The notes beneath the pieces are model-generated. The model searched no databases. It was not told the DNA's origin and saw only the letters and a program-made list of their open reading frames with translations. A stretch of 64,000 bases of DNA from Pseudomonadota bacterium (GTDB lineage: Bacteria > Pseudomonadota > Alphaproteobacteria > Rhodospirillales > Magnetospirillaceae), in the NCBI GenBank assembly GCA_023426365.1, contig JAFAAW010000079.1, positions 1-64,000 of the forward strand, written 5' to 3'. Made by a program: the position numbers and the translations under genes. Positions within the stretch are counted from its first letter, which is position 1. Every line of letters begins with the position of its first letter. Shown in pieces: positions 43,526-52,924 of this stretch.

Positions 43526-44194
43526 TCAAATCGTGGATATGGGAACCTCTAGTTCGCGAACAAGTGTGACCATTGATGCACAATTTTCAAGGTGGTAGAC
43601 CGGTGGGTGGGCCTCGAACTCACCCGGTCGGGGAGGTTCGGGCCGCAAGAGGACGGGCACGCACCCGGAATTGACGGCGCAGTGCAGATCGATGTGGGAA
43701 TCGCCGACGAACCACACGCCGGAACCCAATGCAACCCCCGATCCGTCCAAGGCCATGCGCACCGGGGCCGGAGACGGTTTGTCGGCCTCGGCGTCGTTCG
43801 CCCCGACCAGCGCGCCGAACAGGCCGGTCCAGCCCAGGACCTCGGCTTCCTTGCGCAGGAAGTTGCCGCGTTTGTTGCTGACCACGCCAAGATAAATCCC
43901 CCTCTCGCGCAGGCTGTGCAGCATGTCCACCGCGCCCGGCAAGGGGCGCAGGTGCGAGAGGTGAATGGCCTCGAAGCTTTGGGTGAACACGTCGCGGGCT
44001 TCGGGCCAGCGGTCGCCGAACATCTGCGGAAACGAATCGCGCATGGACGCGGCCACATTGGCCTGGGTCTGGACCATGTCCCATTCCGGCATCCCGAAAT
44101 GACGGAAGGTCATGTTGTAGGATTCCTGAATGCACACCCAGGAATCCACCAAGGTGTTGTCCCAGTCGAAAACGATGGCGCGCGGCATGCTCAC
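43526..44194 (-). CDS. HAD-superfamily phosphatase (phosphoglycolate phosphatase-like)
   Basis: A 222-residue HAD subfamily IA hydrolase. Motif I is FDWDNTLVDS (nucleophile and acid/base Asp), motif II VVSNKRG, a Lys in ADKPSPAP, and motif IV VGDSHIDLHCAVNSG. Resembles Gph, but the substrate is not certain. GTG 44194 overlaps the dat stop (GTGA); ATG 44188 two codons later is an equal alternative. It belongs to the same minus-strand string as dat and hfq. Confidence 0.87.
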   Translation of the reverse strand: MSMPRAIVFDWDNTLVDSWVCIQESYNMTFRHFGMPEWDMVQTQANVAASMRDSFPQMFGDRWPEARDVFTQSFEAIHLSHLRPLPGAVDMLHSLRERGIYLGVVSNKRGNFLRKEAEVLGWTGLFGALVGANDAEADKPSPAPVRMALDGSGVALGSGVWFVGDSHIDLHCAVNSGCVPVLLRPEPPRPGEFEAHPPVYHLENCASMVTLVRELEVPISTI

Positions 44195-45039
44195 TTCTGG
44201 CGAAGCTCCTGGTAAAGGGCACGAAGATGAAGGGCGATCGGGCCGGGATGCCCCTCGCCCACCGCGTGCCCATCGATGCGGGTGACCGGCAGGACGGTGA
44301 TGGTGGTGCCGGTGATGAATGCCTCGCGGGCCGAAAGGGCCTCGGCCAGGGTGAAGGGGCGCTCGCCAACCTCCAATCCCATCTTGCGGGCCAGGGCCAG
44401 CACGTTGGCCCGGGTGACGCCCGGCAGAACCGCGCCGTCGGCCGGGTGGGTCAACAGCGCGCCGTCGCGGGCCAGGATGAAGGCGTTGGCCGACGTCGCC
44501 TCGGTGACGAAGCCGGCTTCGTTCACCAGCCAGGCTTCGTAGGCCCCCGCCTCCTTGGCCGATTGGCGGGCCAGCAGGTTGGGCAACAGGCCCACGGTCT
44601 TGATGTCGGGGCGCTTCCAGCGCTGGTCGGGCCGGCTGACCACCGCGACGCCGCTTTCCACCATGGCGGCGCTCGGCCCCTTGTTGGGCCAGGCGCTGAC
44701 CACCAGGGACGGCGCGGTGTCGGCCGGAAAATAGTGGTTGCGCGGCGCGACACCGCGCGAAATCTGGACATAGACCACACCGCAGGTGACGCGGTTAAGC
44801 CGCGCCACCCGCTGGGCGATCAGCGGCAGGACACGGCGGCCCACCGGCCACGCCATGGCCAGCGCGGCCAGGGACCGCTCGAGCCGGTCCAGGTGCTGGT
44901 CCACATGATGCAGACGGCCGCCCGCCACCGGCACGACCTCGTAGACCGCGTCGGCGAACTGGTAGCCGCGGTCTTCCACATGGACGGCCGCCTCGTCGTG
45001 CAATTGGTAGCGGCCGTTGACGTATGTTACGCGCGCCAA
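44191..45039 (-). CDS. dat: D-amino-acid aminotransferase
   Basis: A 282-residue fold-type IV PLP enzyme interconverting D-alanine and D-glutamate with their keto acids, supplying cell-wall D-amino acids. The PLP lysine lies in RPDIKTVGLLPNLLA, the phosphate-binding Glu-x-Ala-x-x-S in VTEATSANAF, and TGTTITVLPVTRIDG ends the active site. The position just downstream of trkA is conserved in Alphaproteobacteria. Confidence 0.92.
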   Translation of the reverse strand: MARVTYVNGRYQLHDEAAVHVEDRGYQFADAVYEVVPVAGGRLHHVDQHLDRLERSLAALAMAWPVGRRVLPLIAQRVARLNRVTCGVVYVQISRGVAPRNHYFPADTAPSLVVSAWPNKGPSAAMVESGVAVVSRPDQRWKRPDIKTVGLLPNLLARQSAKEAGAYEAWLVNEAGFVTEATSANAFILARDGALLTHPADGAVLPGVTRANVLALARKMGLEVGERPFTLAEALSAREAFITGTTITVLPVTRIDGHAVGEGHPGPIALHLRALYQELRQK

Positions 45040-46416
45040 TCAGAAGTACTCCAGCCGCACCGAGAACATCTTTTCCACCTTCTTCACCGCGTCGGCGGCG
45101 GCGAACAGCACCACGCGGTCGCCGGCCTGCACCACGGTGTTGCCGCGCGGGCTGATGACGGTGCCATCGCGCACCACGGCGCCCAGCAGAACCCCGGCCG
45201 GCAGCTTGACCTCGCGCAGGGGTTTGCCCACCAGGCTGGAGGTTTCCAGCGCGTCGGCCTCGATCAGTTCGCCGAACCCTTCGTGCAGCGAGTGGACGGC
45301 ATGGATGCGGCCGCGCCGGACGTGTTGCAGGATGTTGGAAACCGTGATGGCGCGCGGGCTGATCACCACGTCGATGCCCAGTGGCCCGACCAGCGCCTTG
45401 TAGGTGGTCTTGTTGATCAGCGTCATCGCGCGGCGGGCGCCGGTGCGCTTGGCCAACAGCGCCGCCAGGATGTTGGTCTCGTCATCGTTGGTGACGGACA
45501 CCACCGCTTCCGCCGATGCCACCCCGGCTTCCGCCAGGATTTCGGGGTCCAGCACGTCGCCGTTCAGCACGACCGTGCGCGACAGGGTCTTGGCGACGTA
45601 TTCCGCCCGTTCCTTGTTGGCCTCGATCACCTTGACGGTCACGTTGGGGTGTTCGGCTTCGATCTGCTGGGCCAGGAACAGGCCGATATTGCCGCCGCCG
45701 AACACGACGATGCGGCGGGCCTCCTGGTCCTCGCGGCCGAAGGCCGACAGGGCGCGGCCGACATGCTGGGTATCGACGACGAAATAGACCTCGTCGCCCT
45801 CCAGCATCTGGTCCTCGGCGGTCGGAACGATGGGCTTGCCGTCGCGGACGATGCCGATCACCACGATGTTCAGATCGGGGAACAACACCGTCAACTGGCG
45901 CAGCGGCGTATTGATCAGCGGGGTGTCGGGATCGCAGCGCACGCCGATCAGGCGCACCTTGTCGCCCGCCAGCGGGATCACGTCGATGGCGCCGGGCACC
46001 TGCAGGCGGCGGGTGATGGCCCGCGCCACCTCGATTTCCGGGCTGATGATGACGTCGATGGGCAGGTGTTCGCGCGAGAACAAGGTGGCCCACATGGGCT
46101 GCAGATAGGATTGCGAGCGCACGCGGGCGATCTTGGTGGGAACGTCGAACAGCGAATGCGCCACCTGGCACGCGACCATGTTGACTTCGTCCGCATGGGT
46201 CACGGCGATGATCATGTCGGCGTCGCCGGCGCCGGCCTGTTCCAGCACCGATGGCTGGGACGCGTGCCCCAGCACCGCCTGCACGTCCAGCGTGTCGGTG
46301 ATCTTGCGCACCAGATCAGGCCGCTGGTCGATGACGGTGACGTCGTTGTTCTCGCTGGCGAGATAGTGGGCGATGTTGAAGCCAACCTGACCGGCTCCAC
46401 AGACGATGACCTTCAT
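45040..46416 (-). CDS. trkA: Trk potassium-uptake system regulatory protein TrkA
   Basis: A 458-residue peripheral subunit that binds NAD(H) and gates TrkH/TrkG. Two RCK domains are present, each with a Rossmann motif: GAGQVGFNIAHYL at the N-terminus and FGGGNIGLFLAQQI near residue 238, plus two TrkA-C domains (around 140-220 and 370-450). An AGGGGACGG ribosome site precedes the ATG. The trkH partner is not in the window. The gene is separated from ntrX by about 290 bases, hinting at its own promoter. Confidence 0.95.
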   Translation of the reverse strand: MKVIVCGAGQVGFNIAHYLASENNDVTVIDQRPDLVRKITDTLDVQAVLGHASQPSVLEQAGAGDADMIIAVTHADEVNMVACQVAHSLFDVPTKIARVRSQSYLQPMWATLFSREHLPIDVIISPEIEVARAITRRLQVPGAIDVIPLAGDKVRLIGVRCDPDTPLINTPLRQLTVLFPDLNIVVIGIVRDGKPIVPTAEDQMLEGDEVYFVVDTQHVGRALSAFGREDQEARRIVVFGGGNIGLFLAQQIEAEHPNVTVKVIEANKERAEYVAKTLSRTVVLNGDVLDPEILAEAGVASAEAVVSVTNDDETNILAALLAKRTGARRAMTLINKTTYKALVGPLGIDVVISPRAITVSNILQHVRRGRIHAVHSLHEGFGELIEADALETSSLVGKPLREVKLPAGVLLGAVVRDGTVISPRGNTVVQAGDRVVLFAAADAVKKVEKMFSVRLEYF

Positions 46417-46577
46417 GCCCGTCCCCTGACAGTGTTCGGGAAAAGCCCCTCGGCCCTCGGCCCCGGCGCGCCCTTCCCGAGATCAAAACGCTTTCCCGCG
46501 CTCAAGACGGCTTTCCGCGCGGGGATCTGTCCCTATCCCATGAAACGGCCCAGGCCGCCTCTAGGGACCCGCGCAAG

Positions 46578-46594
46578 GTCTGGCAATGCCAGAC
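46578..46594. promoter_or_regulatory. palindromic operator-like site in the ntrX-trkA gap
   Basis: A perfect 17-bp palindrome, GTCTGGCA-A-TGCCAGAC, sits about 160 bases upstream of the trkA start, with a third half-site TTGCCAGA just beside it (46596-46603). The 46417-46709 gap otherwise contains no gene. It could bind a dimeric regulator of trkA-dat-hfq, or be the stem of a transcript hairpin. The regulator is unknown. Confidence 0.45.
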
Positions 46595-46709
46595 TTTGCC
46601 AGAACAACAAGGCGAGAAATGGGCGCAGGGCCGTCCCAAGCCCATCTTTCAAAACTCCAGAACCGCAAAAAGCACATTGAGTGAAGAAAATGCCTTTTTC
46701 GCGAGAGGC

Positions 46710-48113
46710 TTAGCCGCGCACCTTCTCGTCGGTGTTGACACCCAACAGCTTGAGCTTGCGGTGCAGCGCCGAACGCTCCATGCCGACAAAGGCGGCGGTG
46801 CGCGAGATGTTGCCGGCGAACCGGTTGACCTGGGCCAGCAGGTATTCGCGCTCGAACAGCTCGCGCGCCTCGCGCAACGGCAGGGTCATGATCTCGCTGG
46901 ATTTCTCCCAACGCAGAACAGCCGGGGTGATGGCGCTGATCTCGCTAGGCAGCATGTCGGCGCGCACCGGTTCGTTTGCGTCGCCCGGCGCCATGATCAG
47001 CACCCAGTCGATGACATTGCGCAACTGGCGCACATTGCCCGGCCAGTCATAGGCCTGCAGCGCCGCCAGCGCGTCCTCGCCCAACCGGCGCGGCTGGGTG
47101 CCGGCCGCCTGGGCGGCCAGCGCCATGAAGTGGCGGGCCAGCGCCGGGATGTCTTCCTTGCGCTCGCGCAACGAGGGCACGCGGAACGGCACCACGTTCA
47201 GGCGGTAATACAAATCCTCGCGGAAGCGGCCGGCCGCCATTTCCGACTGGACGTCGCGGTTGGTGGTGGCGATGACGCGCACGTCCACCTCGACCCGCTG
47301 GGTGCCCCCCACCCGCTCGAAGGTCTGGTCCTGCAACACCCGCACGATCTTGCCCTGGGTCTCGAGCGGCATGTCCGCCACCTCGTCCAGCAGCAGGGTG
47401 CCGCCATGGGCCAGTTCGAACGTGCCGATCTTGCGGGGCGCGTCCGGGGTCTCGCCATGCTCGGTGCCGAACAGTTCGACTTCCATGCGGTCGGGATGCA
47501 TGGCCGCGCAGTTCAGCACCACGAAGGGACCTTCCGCCCGGCGCGAGCGGTTGTGGATGATGCGGGCTACCACTTCCTTGCCCGAGCCGGCGGGGCCGGT
47601 GACCAGCACGCGTGAATTGGTGGGCGCCACCTTGTCGAGCGCCTGGCGCACCTGCTGGACGAAGGGCGAGTTGCCCACCAGTTCCGTCACCGGGGCGGCC
47701 GAGCCGGCGCGCAGGCGCAGCTCCTTGTTCTCGCGCCGCAGGGTGGCGGCCTCGATCGCGCGCTCGACGATGATCAGCAGGCGGTCGGTCTGGAACGGCT
47801 TTTCGACGAAATCGTAGGCGCCGATGCGGATGGCTTCGACGGCGGTCTCGATGTTGCCGTGACCCGAGATCATGACCACCGGCACATCGGGATGATCGCG
47901 CTTGACCTCGGCCAGGATGCCCAAGCCGTCCAGCGTCGAACCCTGCAGCCAGATGTCCTGGATGATCAGGCTGGGCCGGCGCGCGCGCACGGCCTCCAGC
48001 GCGGCGTCGGAATTGGCGGCTTCCCGGGTGGAATAGCCTTCGTCTTCAAGGATACCGGCGATCAGGGCGCGAATATCGGCCTCGTCGTCGACGATCAGAA
48101 TGTCATGCGCCAT
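46710..48113 (-). CDS. ntrX: NtrX response regulator (no GAFTGA motif)
   Basis: A 467-residue response regulator partnered with NtrY. The receiver has DDEAD and phospho-Asp in LIIQDIW (~54). The AAA+ domain (~140-380) has Walker A GPAGSGKEVV and Walker B GTLLLDEVADM, but the GAFTGA loop that contacts sigma-54 is replaced by a HGETPDAPRK-type sequence. The C-terminal Fis-type HTH (RTAAFVGMERSALHRKLKLL) is intact. It probably acts as a sigma-70-type regulator, as reported for other alphaproteobacterial NtrX. It overlaps ntrY by 11 bases. Confidence 0.95.
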   Translation of the reverse strand: MAHDILIVDDEADIRALIAGILEDEGYSTREAANSDAALEAVRARRPSLIIQDIWLQGSTLDGLGILAEVKRDHPDVPVVMISGHGNIETAVEAIRIGAYDFVEKPFQTDRLLIIVERAIEAATLRRENKELRLRAGSAAPVTELVGNSPFVQQVRQALDKVAPTNSRVLVTGPAGSGKEVVARIIHNRSRRAEGPFVVLNCAAMHPDRMEVELFGTEHGETPDAPRKIGTFELAHGGTLLLDEVADMPLETQGKIVRVLQDQTFERVGGTQRVEVDVRVIATTNRDVQSEMAAGRFREDLYYRLNVVPFRVPSLRERKEDIPALARHFMALAAQAAGTQPRRLGEDALAALQAYDWPGNVRQLRNVIDWVLIMAPGDANEPVRADMLPSEISAITPAVLRWEKSSEIMTLPLREARELFEREYLLAQVNRFAGNISRTAAFVGMERSALHRKLKLLGVNTDEKVRG

Positions 48114-50343
48114 GGGTTGCCGTCTGGTCAGCGGATGCGGCGGCGGCCGGTTGCTCCGGGTCGCGGAAGATCAGGCCGACGCGGGCGCCACCACCGGGAG
48201 CGTCCTCCAGGATGAGATCACCGCCATGGTCTTCCATGATTTTCTTGACGATGGCAAGGCCTAATCCGGTGCCCTTTGCACGTGTGGTAACATAGGGTTC
48301 GGTCAGCCGTTCGCGGTTTTCCGCGGGCAATCCCTTGCCGTTGTCGGTGACTTCCACCAGCCACTGCCCGTTCACCTGCGACAGCCCTAGATGAACCCGC
48401 CCGGGCGGCAGATCGCCCCCCTCGCGGCCGTGAATGGCCTCGACGGCGTTTTTCAGCAGATTGGTCAGCGCCTGGCCGATCAGGCGGCCGTCGCAGAACT
48501 GGGGCGCCTTGCCGGGCGGCAGGTCCGTCTCGAACGTCACGTCGGGATAGCCGTTGCGCTGCAGGAACACCGCATGGCGGCAGAGCTCCACCAGATCCTC
48601 GGGCTTCATCTGCGGCGCGGGCATGCGTGCGAACGAGGAGAACTCGTCCACCATGCGCCCGATGTCGCCCACCTGCCGCACGATGGTCTCGATCAGCTTG
48701 ATGTAGGTGTCGGGATCGCTCTGTATCTCCTTGAGATACTTGCGTTTCAGCCGCTCGGCGGACAATTGGATAGGGGTCAGCGGGTTCTTGATCTCGTGGG
48801 CGATGCGGCGGGCCACGTCGGCCCAGGCGGCCTTGCGCTGGGCCGAAACCAATTCGGTGATGTCGTCGAAGGTGACGACGAAGCCGATGGTCTCTCCGGC
48901 CAATTGTTCGGCGGCGACACGCACCAGCAGCGAGCGCGTGCGTCCCGAGCGCACCAATTTCAGTTCCTGCTGAATGAGGCGGTCGGGGCGGCGGCGGCAT
49001 TCCTCCAGCCCCTCGGCCAGTTCCGGCGCCACCTCGGCCAGCGGCTGGCCGATGGCCTGATCGGGATCGATGCCCAGCATGTCACAGGCGGAACGATTGG
49101 GCAGGTGCACAAGCCCATAGCGGTCCAGGCCGATGACGCCGGCCGACACGCCGGCCAGCACGGTCTCGGTGAAGCGCGAACGCTCGTCCAATTGCCGGTT
49201 GGCGTCCACCAGCTCGCGCCGCTGGGTCTCCAACTGTCCGGTCATGCGGTTGAAGGCGCGGGCCAGGGTGCCGATCTCGTCGGCGGCGTCCTCGGCCACC
49301 CGGGTGTTGAGTTCGCCCGAGCGGACCTTTTCCGCCGCATCGATCAGCCGCGCGATCGGCGTCGCCAACGAGCGCGCCATGGTCAGGCCGACCCAGATGG
49401 CGGCCAGCAGCAGCAGCAGGGCAATCACCGCGAAGATCAGCGAGAACGCCTTTTCCAGGCCCAGGCGGCGGCCTTCCAGGCGCTCGTATTCGGCCACGGC
49501 GGCCGAAGTCTGCTCCATATGGCCGATGACCTTGGGATCGACGAAGCGGCCCACGTACAGGTAGGTCTCGCTATAGAATCCCTGCAACTGGACCAGGGCG
49601 CGCACGCGGTCGTCGTCGTCGCTGGTCAGGACCGCGACCTCGCCCGACCGTGCCTTCTCGTACGCCCAATAGGGGATCTGCTCAACCCCGGATTCGATCG
49701 AGAAGGCGAGGCCGGAGCGGGCCAGCACCCTGCCCTGTCCCTCGAACACGATGGCCTCGGTCAGGCCGCGAATGGCCGCCTGACTGCCGATGAAGGCCGA
49801 AAAACTCTGGCTGGAGCGTGCCAGCTCCGGCCCTTCGCGGTTGATGTCGTTGGCCATGGCCAGGGCATCACCGCCGATGATTTGCTGGTGTTCCTCAAGG
49901 TACGCCTTGGCCACCTGCAAGGACGCCTGCAAGGCAGTGCGGACGCGGTCGGAGAACCAGCTTTCCACGCCGTAGCGGAAGAAGACGGTGGAGCCGACGG
50001 ACACCACGATGGCCGGCGTCACCGCCACCAGCGAGAACAGGATGACGAAGCGCAGATGCAGCTTGGAGCCGGTGCTGCCGCGCCGGCGCGCCCGCCACAC
50101 GGCAAAGATGCGCACCGCCACCACCGCGCCCAGCGCCAGCAACAGGCCGACATCCAGGCCCAGCAGCGAGATCACCGTGCGCGGGTCGGGTCCCACCGGT
50201 CCCGACACCGTCATGGCCAGGAAGGTGGCGACCACCGACGGGATGACTGCCAGGGTCAGGCCCAGGGCCAGCTTGCGGGCCAACCCCACCTTGCGTGCCC
50301 AGACCATCAGGCGCGGCGTCAGCCGGCGGCGCTCGCTTGCCAT
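48103..50343 (-). CDS. ntrY: NtrY sensor histidine kinase
   Basis: A 746-residue membrane kinase. Transmembrane helices near 20-45, 55-80 and 90-120 precede a periplasmic sensing region (~125-295), another helix (~300), a HAMP domain (MARSLATPIARLIDAAEKVRSGEL), a PAS domain (~395-500) and the kinase core with phospho-His in RRIAHEIKNPLTPIQLSAER. The N box and G boxes (VTDNGKGLP, KGTGLGLAIV) are intact. It senses nitrogen or redox cues and phosphorylates NtrX. It lies 4 bases downstream of ntrC. Confidence 0.95.
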   Translation of the reverse strand: MASERRRLTPRLMVWARKVGLARKLALGLTLAVIPSVVATFLAMTVSGPVGPDPRTVISLLGLDVGLLLALGAVVAVRIFAVWRARRRGSTGSKLHLRFVILFSLVAVTPAIVVSVGSTVFFRYGVESWFSDRVRTALQASLQVAKAYLEEHQQIIGGDALAMANDINREGPELARSSQSFSAFIGSQAAIRGLTEAIVFEGQGRVLARSGLAFSIESGVEQIPYWAYEKARSGEVAVLTSDDDDRVRALVQLQGFYSETYLYVGRFVDPKVIGHMEQTSAAVAEYERLEGRRLGLEKAFSLIFAVIALLLLLAAIWVGLTMARSLATPIARLIDAAEKVRSGELNTRVAEDAADEIGTLARAFNRMTGQLETQRRELVDANRQLDERSRFTETVLAGVSAGVIGLDRYGLVHLPNRSACDMLGIDPDQAIGQPLAEVAPELAEGLEECRRRPDRLIQQELKLVRSGRTRSLLVRVAAEQLAGETIGFVVTFDDITELVSAQRKAAWADVARRIAHEIKNPLTPIQLSAERLKRKYLKEIQSDPDTYIKLIETIVRQVGDIGRMVDEFSSFARMPAPQMKPEDLVELCRHAVFLQRNGYPDVTFETDLPPGKAPQFCDGRLIGQALTNLLKNAVEAIHGREGGDLPPGRVHLGLSQVNGQWLVEVTDNGKGLPAENRERLTEPYVTTRAKGTGLGLAIVKKIMEDHGGDLILEDAPGGGARVGLIFRDPEQPAAAASADQTATHGA

Positions 50344-50347
50344 GCGC

Positions 50348-51799
50348 TTATTTCAGACCGCCGCGGGCCACCGATACATCCAGATCGCGGATTTTCTTGC
50401 GCAGGGTGTTGCGGTTCAGCCCCAAAATCTGCGCCGCCTTGATCTGGTTGCCGCGGGTGGCCTCGAGCGCCAGGGAAATCAGCGGCCGTTCCACCTCGCG
50501 CAGCACCCGGTCATAGACGCCGGGCGGCGGCAGGGTGTCGCCATGGCTGTTGAAGTACTCGCGCAGGTGGCGTTCGACCGTGGCCGACAATCCCTCGCCC
50601 TCGACCGCTCCCATGGGGTCCATGGCGGGAACCCCGCCGGCCAGTTCGGCCTCGATCACGTCGATGCCGATGACCTCCTGGGAATACAGGGCGGCCAGGC
50701 GGCGCACCAAATTCTCCAGCTCGCGCACGTTGCCGGGCCACCGGTGGCGTTTCAGGCGATCCATCGCCTGGGCGTCGATGGTCTTGGCCGGCAACCCCTC
50801 CTGCGAGGCGATGGACAGGAAATGGCGCACCAGCTCGGGGATGTCCTCCGCCCTCTCGCGAAGCGGCGGCAGGCGGATCGGCACCACGTTCAGGCGATAG
50901 AACAAGTCCTCGCGGAACAATCCCTGGCGGATCAGTTGGGTCAGGTCGCGGTGGGTGGCGGCGACGATGCGCACATTGGCGCGAATGGGGGTGCGCCCGC
51001 CCACGGTGGTGTACTCGCCCTCTTGCAGGACGCGCAGCAGGCGGGTCTGCGCCTCGGGCGGCATGTCGCCGATCTCGTCCAGGAACAGGGTGCCGCCCTC
51101 GGCCTGCTCGAAGCGGCCGGCGGCGCGCTGGGTGGCGCCGGTAAAGGCGCCTTTCTCATGGCCGAACAACTCGCTTTCGATCAGTTCGCGCGGAATGGCG
51201 GCCATGTTGATGGCGACGAACGGACCGTTGCGGCGCTTGCCGTAATTGTGCAGCGCGCGGGCCACCAGTTCCTTGCCGGTGCCCGACTCGCCGGTGATCA
51301 TCACCGTCAGGTCGGTGCCCATCAGGCGCGCCAGCGTGCGGTAGATTTCCTGCATGGCGGGCGAACGGCCGATCAGCGGCAGCTTTTCTTCCTCGTCGCT
51401 CTCGGCGCCGCCATCGGCGGGGCTGGTGCGCGGCGTGGACAGGGCGCGATTGACCACCGCCACAAGTTCCTTGAGATCGAAGGGCTTGGGCAGGTATTCG
51501 AAGGCGCCGCGCTGGGTGGCTTTCACCGCCGTCAGCAGGGTGTTTTGCGCGCTCATCACGATGATGCGCATGTCGGGACGGATCTTCTTGATGCGCGGCA
51601 GCAGGTCGAGACCGCTCTCATCGGGCATCACCACGTCGGTGATGACCAGGTCGCCCTCGCCTTCCGACACCCAGCGCCACAGGGTCGAGGCATTGCCCGT
51701 AGTGCGGACCTCGTAGCCGGCGCGGCCAAGGGCCTGGGCCAGCACGGTGCGGATGCCGCGATCATCGTCGGCGACCAGAATGGTGGAGGTGGTAGTCAT
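50348..51799 (-). CDS. ntrC: nitrogen regulation protein NtrC (sigma-54 activator)
   Basis: A 483-residue response regulator activating sigma-54 genes such as glnA. The receiver has ADDDRG and phospho-Asp in DLVITDVVMPDESG. The AAA+ domain has Walker A GESGTGKELVAR, the intact sigma-54 contact loop EKGAFTGAT and Walker B GTLFLDEIGDM. The Fis-type HTH is at the C-terminus (IKAAQILGLNRNTLRKKIRD). It sits three bases after ntrB in the nifR3-ntrBC operon. Confidence 0.97.
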   Translation of the reverse strand: MTTTSTILVADDDRGIRTVLAQALGRAGYEVRTTGNASTLWRWVSEGEGDLVITDVVMPDESGLDLLPRIKKIRPDMRIIVMSAQNTLLTAVKATQRGAFEYLPKPFDLKELVAVVNRALSTPRTSPADGGAESDEEEKLPLIGRSPAMQEIYRTLARLMGTDLTVMITGESGTGKELVARALHNYGKRRNGPFVAINMAAIPRELIESELFGHEKGAFTGATQRAAGRFEQAEGGTLFLDEIGDMPPEAQTRLLRVLQEGEYTTVGGRTPIRANVRIVAATHRDLTQLIRQGLFREDLFYRLNVVPIRLPPLRERAEDIPELVRHFLSIASQEGLPAKTIDAQAMDRLKRHRWPGNVRELENLVRRLAALYSQEVIGIDVIEAELAGGVPAMDPMGAVEGEGLSATVERHLREYFNSHGDTLPPPGVYDRVLREVERPLISLALEATRGNQIKAAQILGLNRNTLRKKIRDLDVSVARGGLK

Positions 51800-51802
51800 C
51801 GC

Positions 51803-52924
51803 CTAAATGTCGTCCCCTTCTTGGACCATGGGCAGCATCACGCGGAAGATGGTGCGGCGGGGGATGCTGTCGAATTCCACGATGCCGCCATGGTCCCCGA
51901 CGATCTTGGCCACCAGGGCCAGCCCAAGGCCCGTTCCCGAGGGCTTGGTCGTGACGAAGGCATCGAACAGGTGCGGCCGCAGGTCCTCGGGGATGCCCGC
52001 GCCGTTGTCCTGGATGCTGACCACCAGCGGCAGATGGCGCCGCGCGTCGCTGCCGGGCACGGCCAGCCGGACGCCGTGCTGGTAGGCGGTGGAGATGACG
52101 ATCTCGCCCCCTTCGGCGGGGACGGCCTCGGCCGCGTTTTTCACCAGATTGAGGAAGACCTGGATCAACTGGTCGCGATTGCCGAACACCGGCGGCAGCG
52201 ACGGGTCGTAATGCTCGATGATGCGGACGTTGCGGCCAAAGCCGTTTTCCGCAAGCCGACGCACATGCTCGAGCACCTGGTGGATGTTGATGGCGGCGCG
52301 GTCCACCGGCGGCTTGTCCGAGAACACCTCCATCCGGTCCACCAGCGCGACGATCCGGTCGGTCTCGTCCACGATCAGGCGGGTCAGCACGCGGTCGTCC
52401 TCGTTGACCCCAGTCTCCAGCAATTGGGCGGCGCCGCGAATGCCGGACAGCGGGTTCTTCACCTCGTGGGCCAGCATGGCCGCCATGGCCGTCACCGAAC
52501 GGGCGGCATTGCGGCTGGCCAGCGAGCCGCCGATCTTGAGCGCGATGCTCTGCTCGTGCAGCGACAGCACCACATAGCCCGGGGTTTCGGCGATGGGCGC
52601 CGCCTGGGCAGTGACCGTGCGATGGCCGGTGCGCGGCGTGTCCAGGGCGACACCGTATTCCGACACCACCAGGGCGTTGTCGCGCGCCTGGGCGATCAGC
52701 GACATCACCGGGCTGTCGGACGGCAGCAGATCGGTGACGGAGCGGCCGCACAGATAGCTGGCGCCCGACTGGAACAACTGTTCCGCCGCCGCATTGGCGT
52801 ATTGGATGACGTCATCGCCATCCACGGCGATCACGGCCGAGGCCAGCGCCCCCAGCACGGTGGCCGGGTCCATCATGCCGGCACTGGAGACACGGGGACG
52901 GAACATGGCGTTCGCCTTTCCCAT
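51803..52924 (-). CDS. ntrB: nitrogen regulation sensor kinase NtrB
   Basis: A 373-residue soluble kinase/phosphatase controlled by PII (GlnB). A PAS domain (~15-125, ALASAVIAVDGDDVIQYAN) precedes the HisKA segment AMLAHEVKNPLSGIRGAAQL and the HATPase domain with N box NLVKNAAEAV and G boxes IQDNGAGIP and GTGLGLALVAKI. It starts at the overlap with the dusB stop, so both are translated from one message. Confidence 0.96.
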   Translation of the reverse strand: MGKANAMFRPRVSSAGMMDPATVLGALASAVIAVDGDDVIQYANAAAEQLFQSGASYLCGRSVTDLLPSDSPVMSLIAQARDNALVVSEYGVALDTPRTGHRTVTAQAAPIAETPGYVVLSLHEQSIALKIGGSLASRNAARSVTAMAAMLAHEVKNPLSGIRGAAQLLETGVNEDDRVLTRLIVDETDRIVALVDRMEVFSDKPPVDRAAINIHQVLEHVRRLAENGFGRNVRIIEHYDPSLPPVFGNRDQLIQVFLNLVKNAAEAVPAEGGEIVISTAYQHGVRLAVPGSDARRHLPLVVSIQDNGAGIPEDLRPHLFDAFVTTKPSGTGLGLALVAKIVGDHGGIVEFDSIPRRTIFRVMLPMVQEGDDI

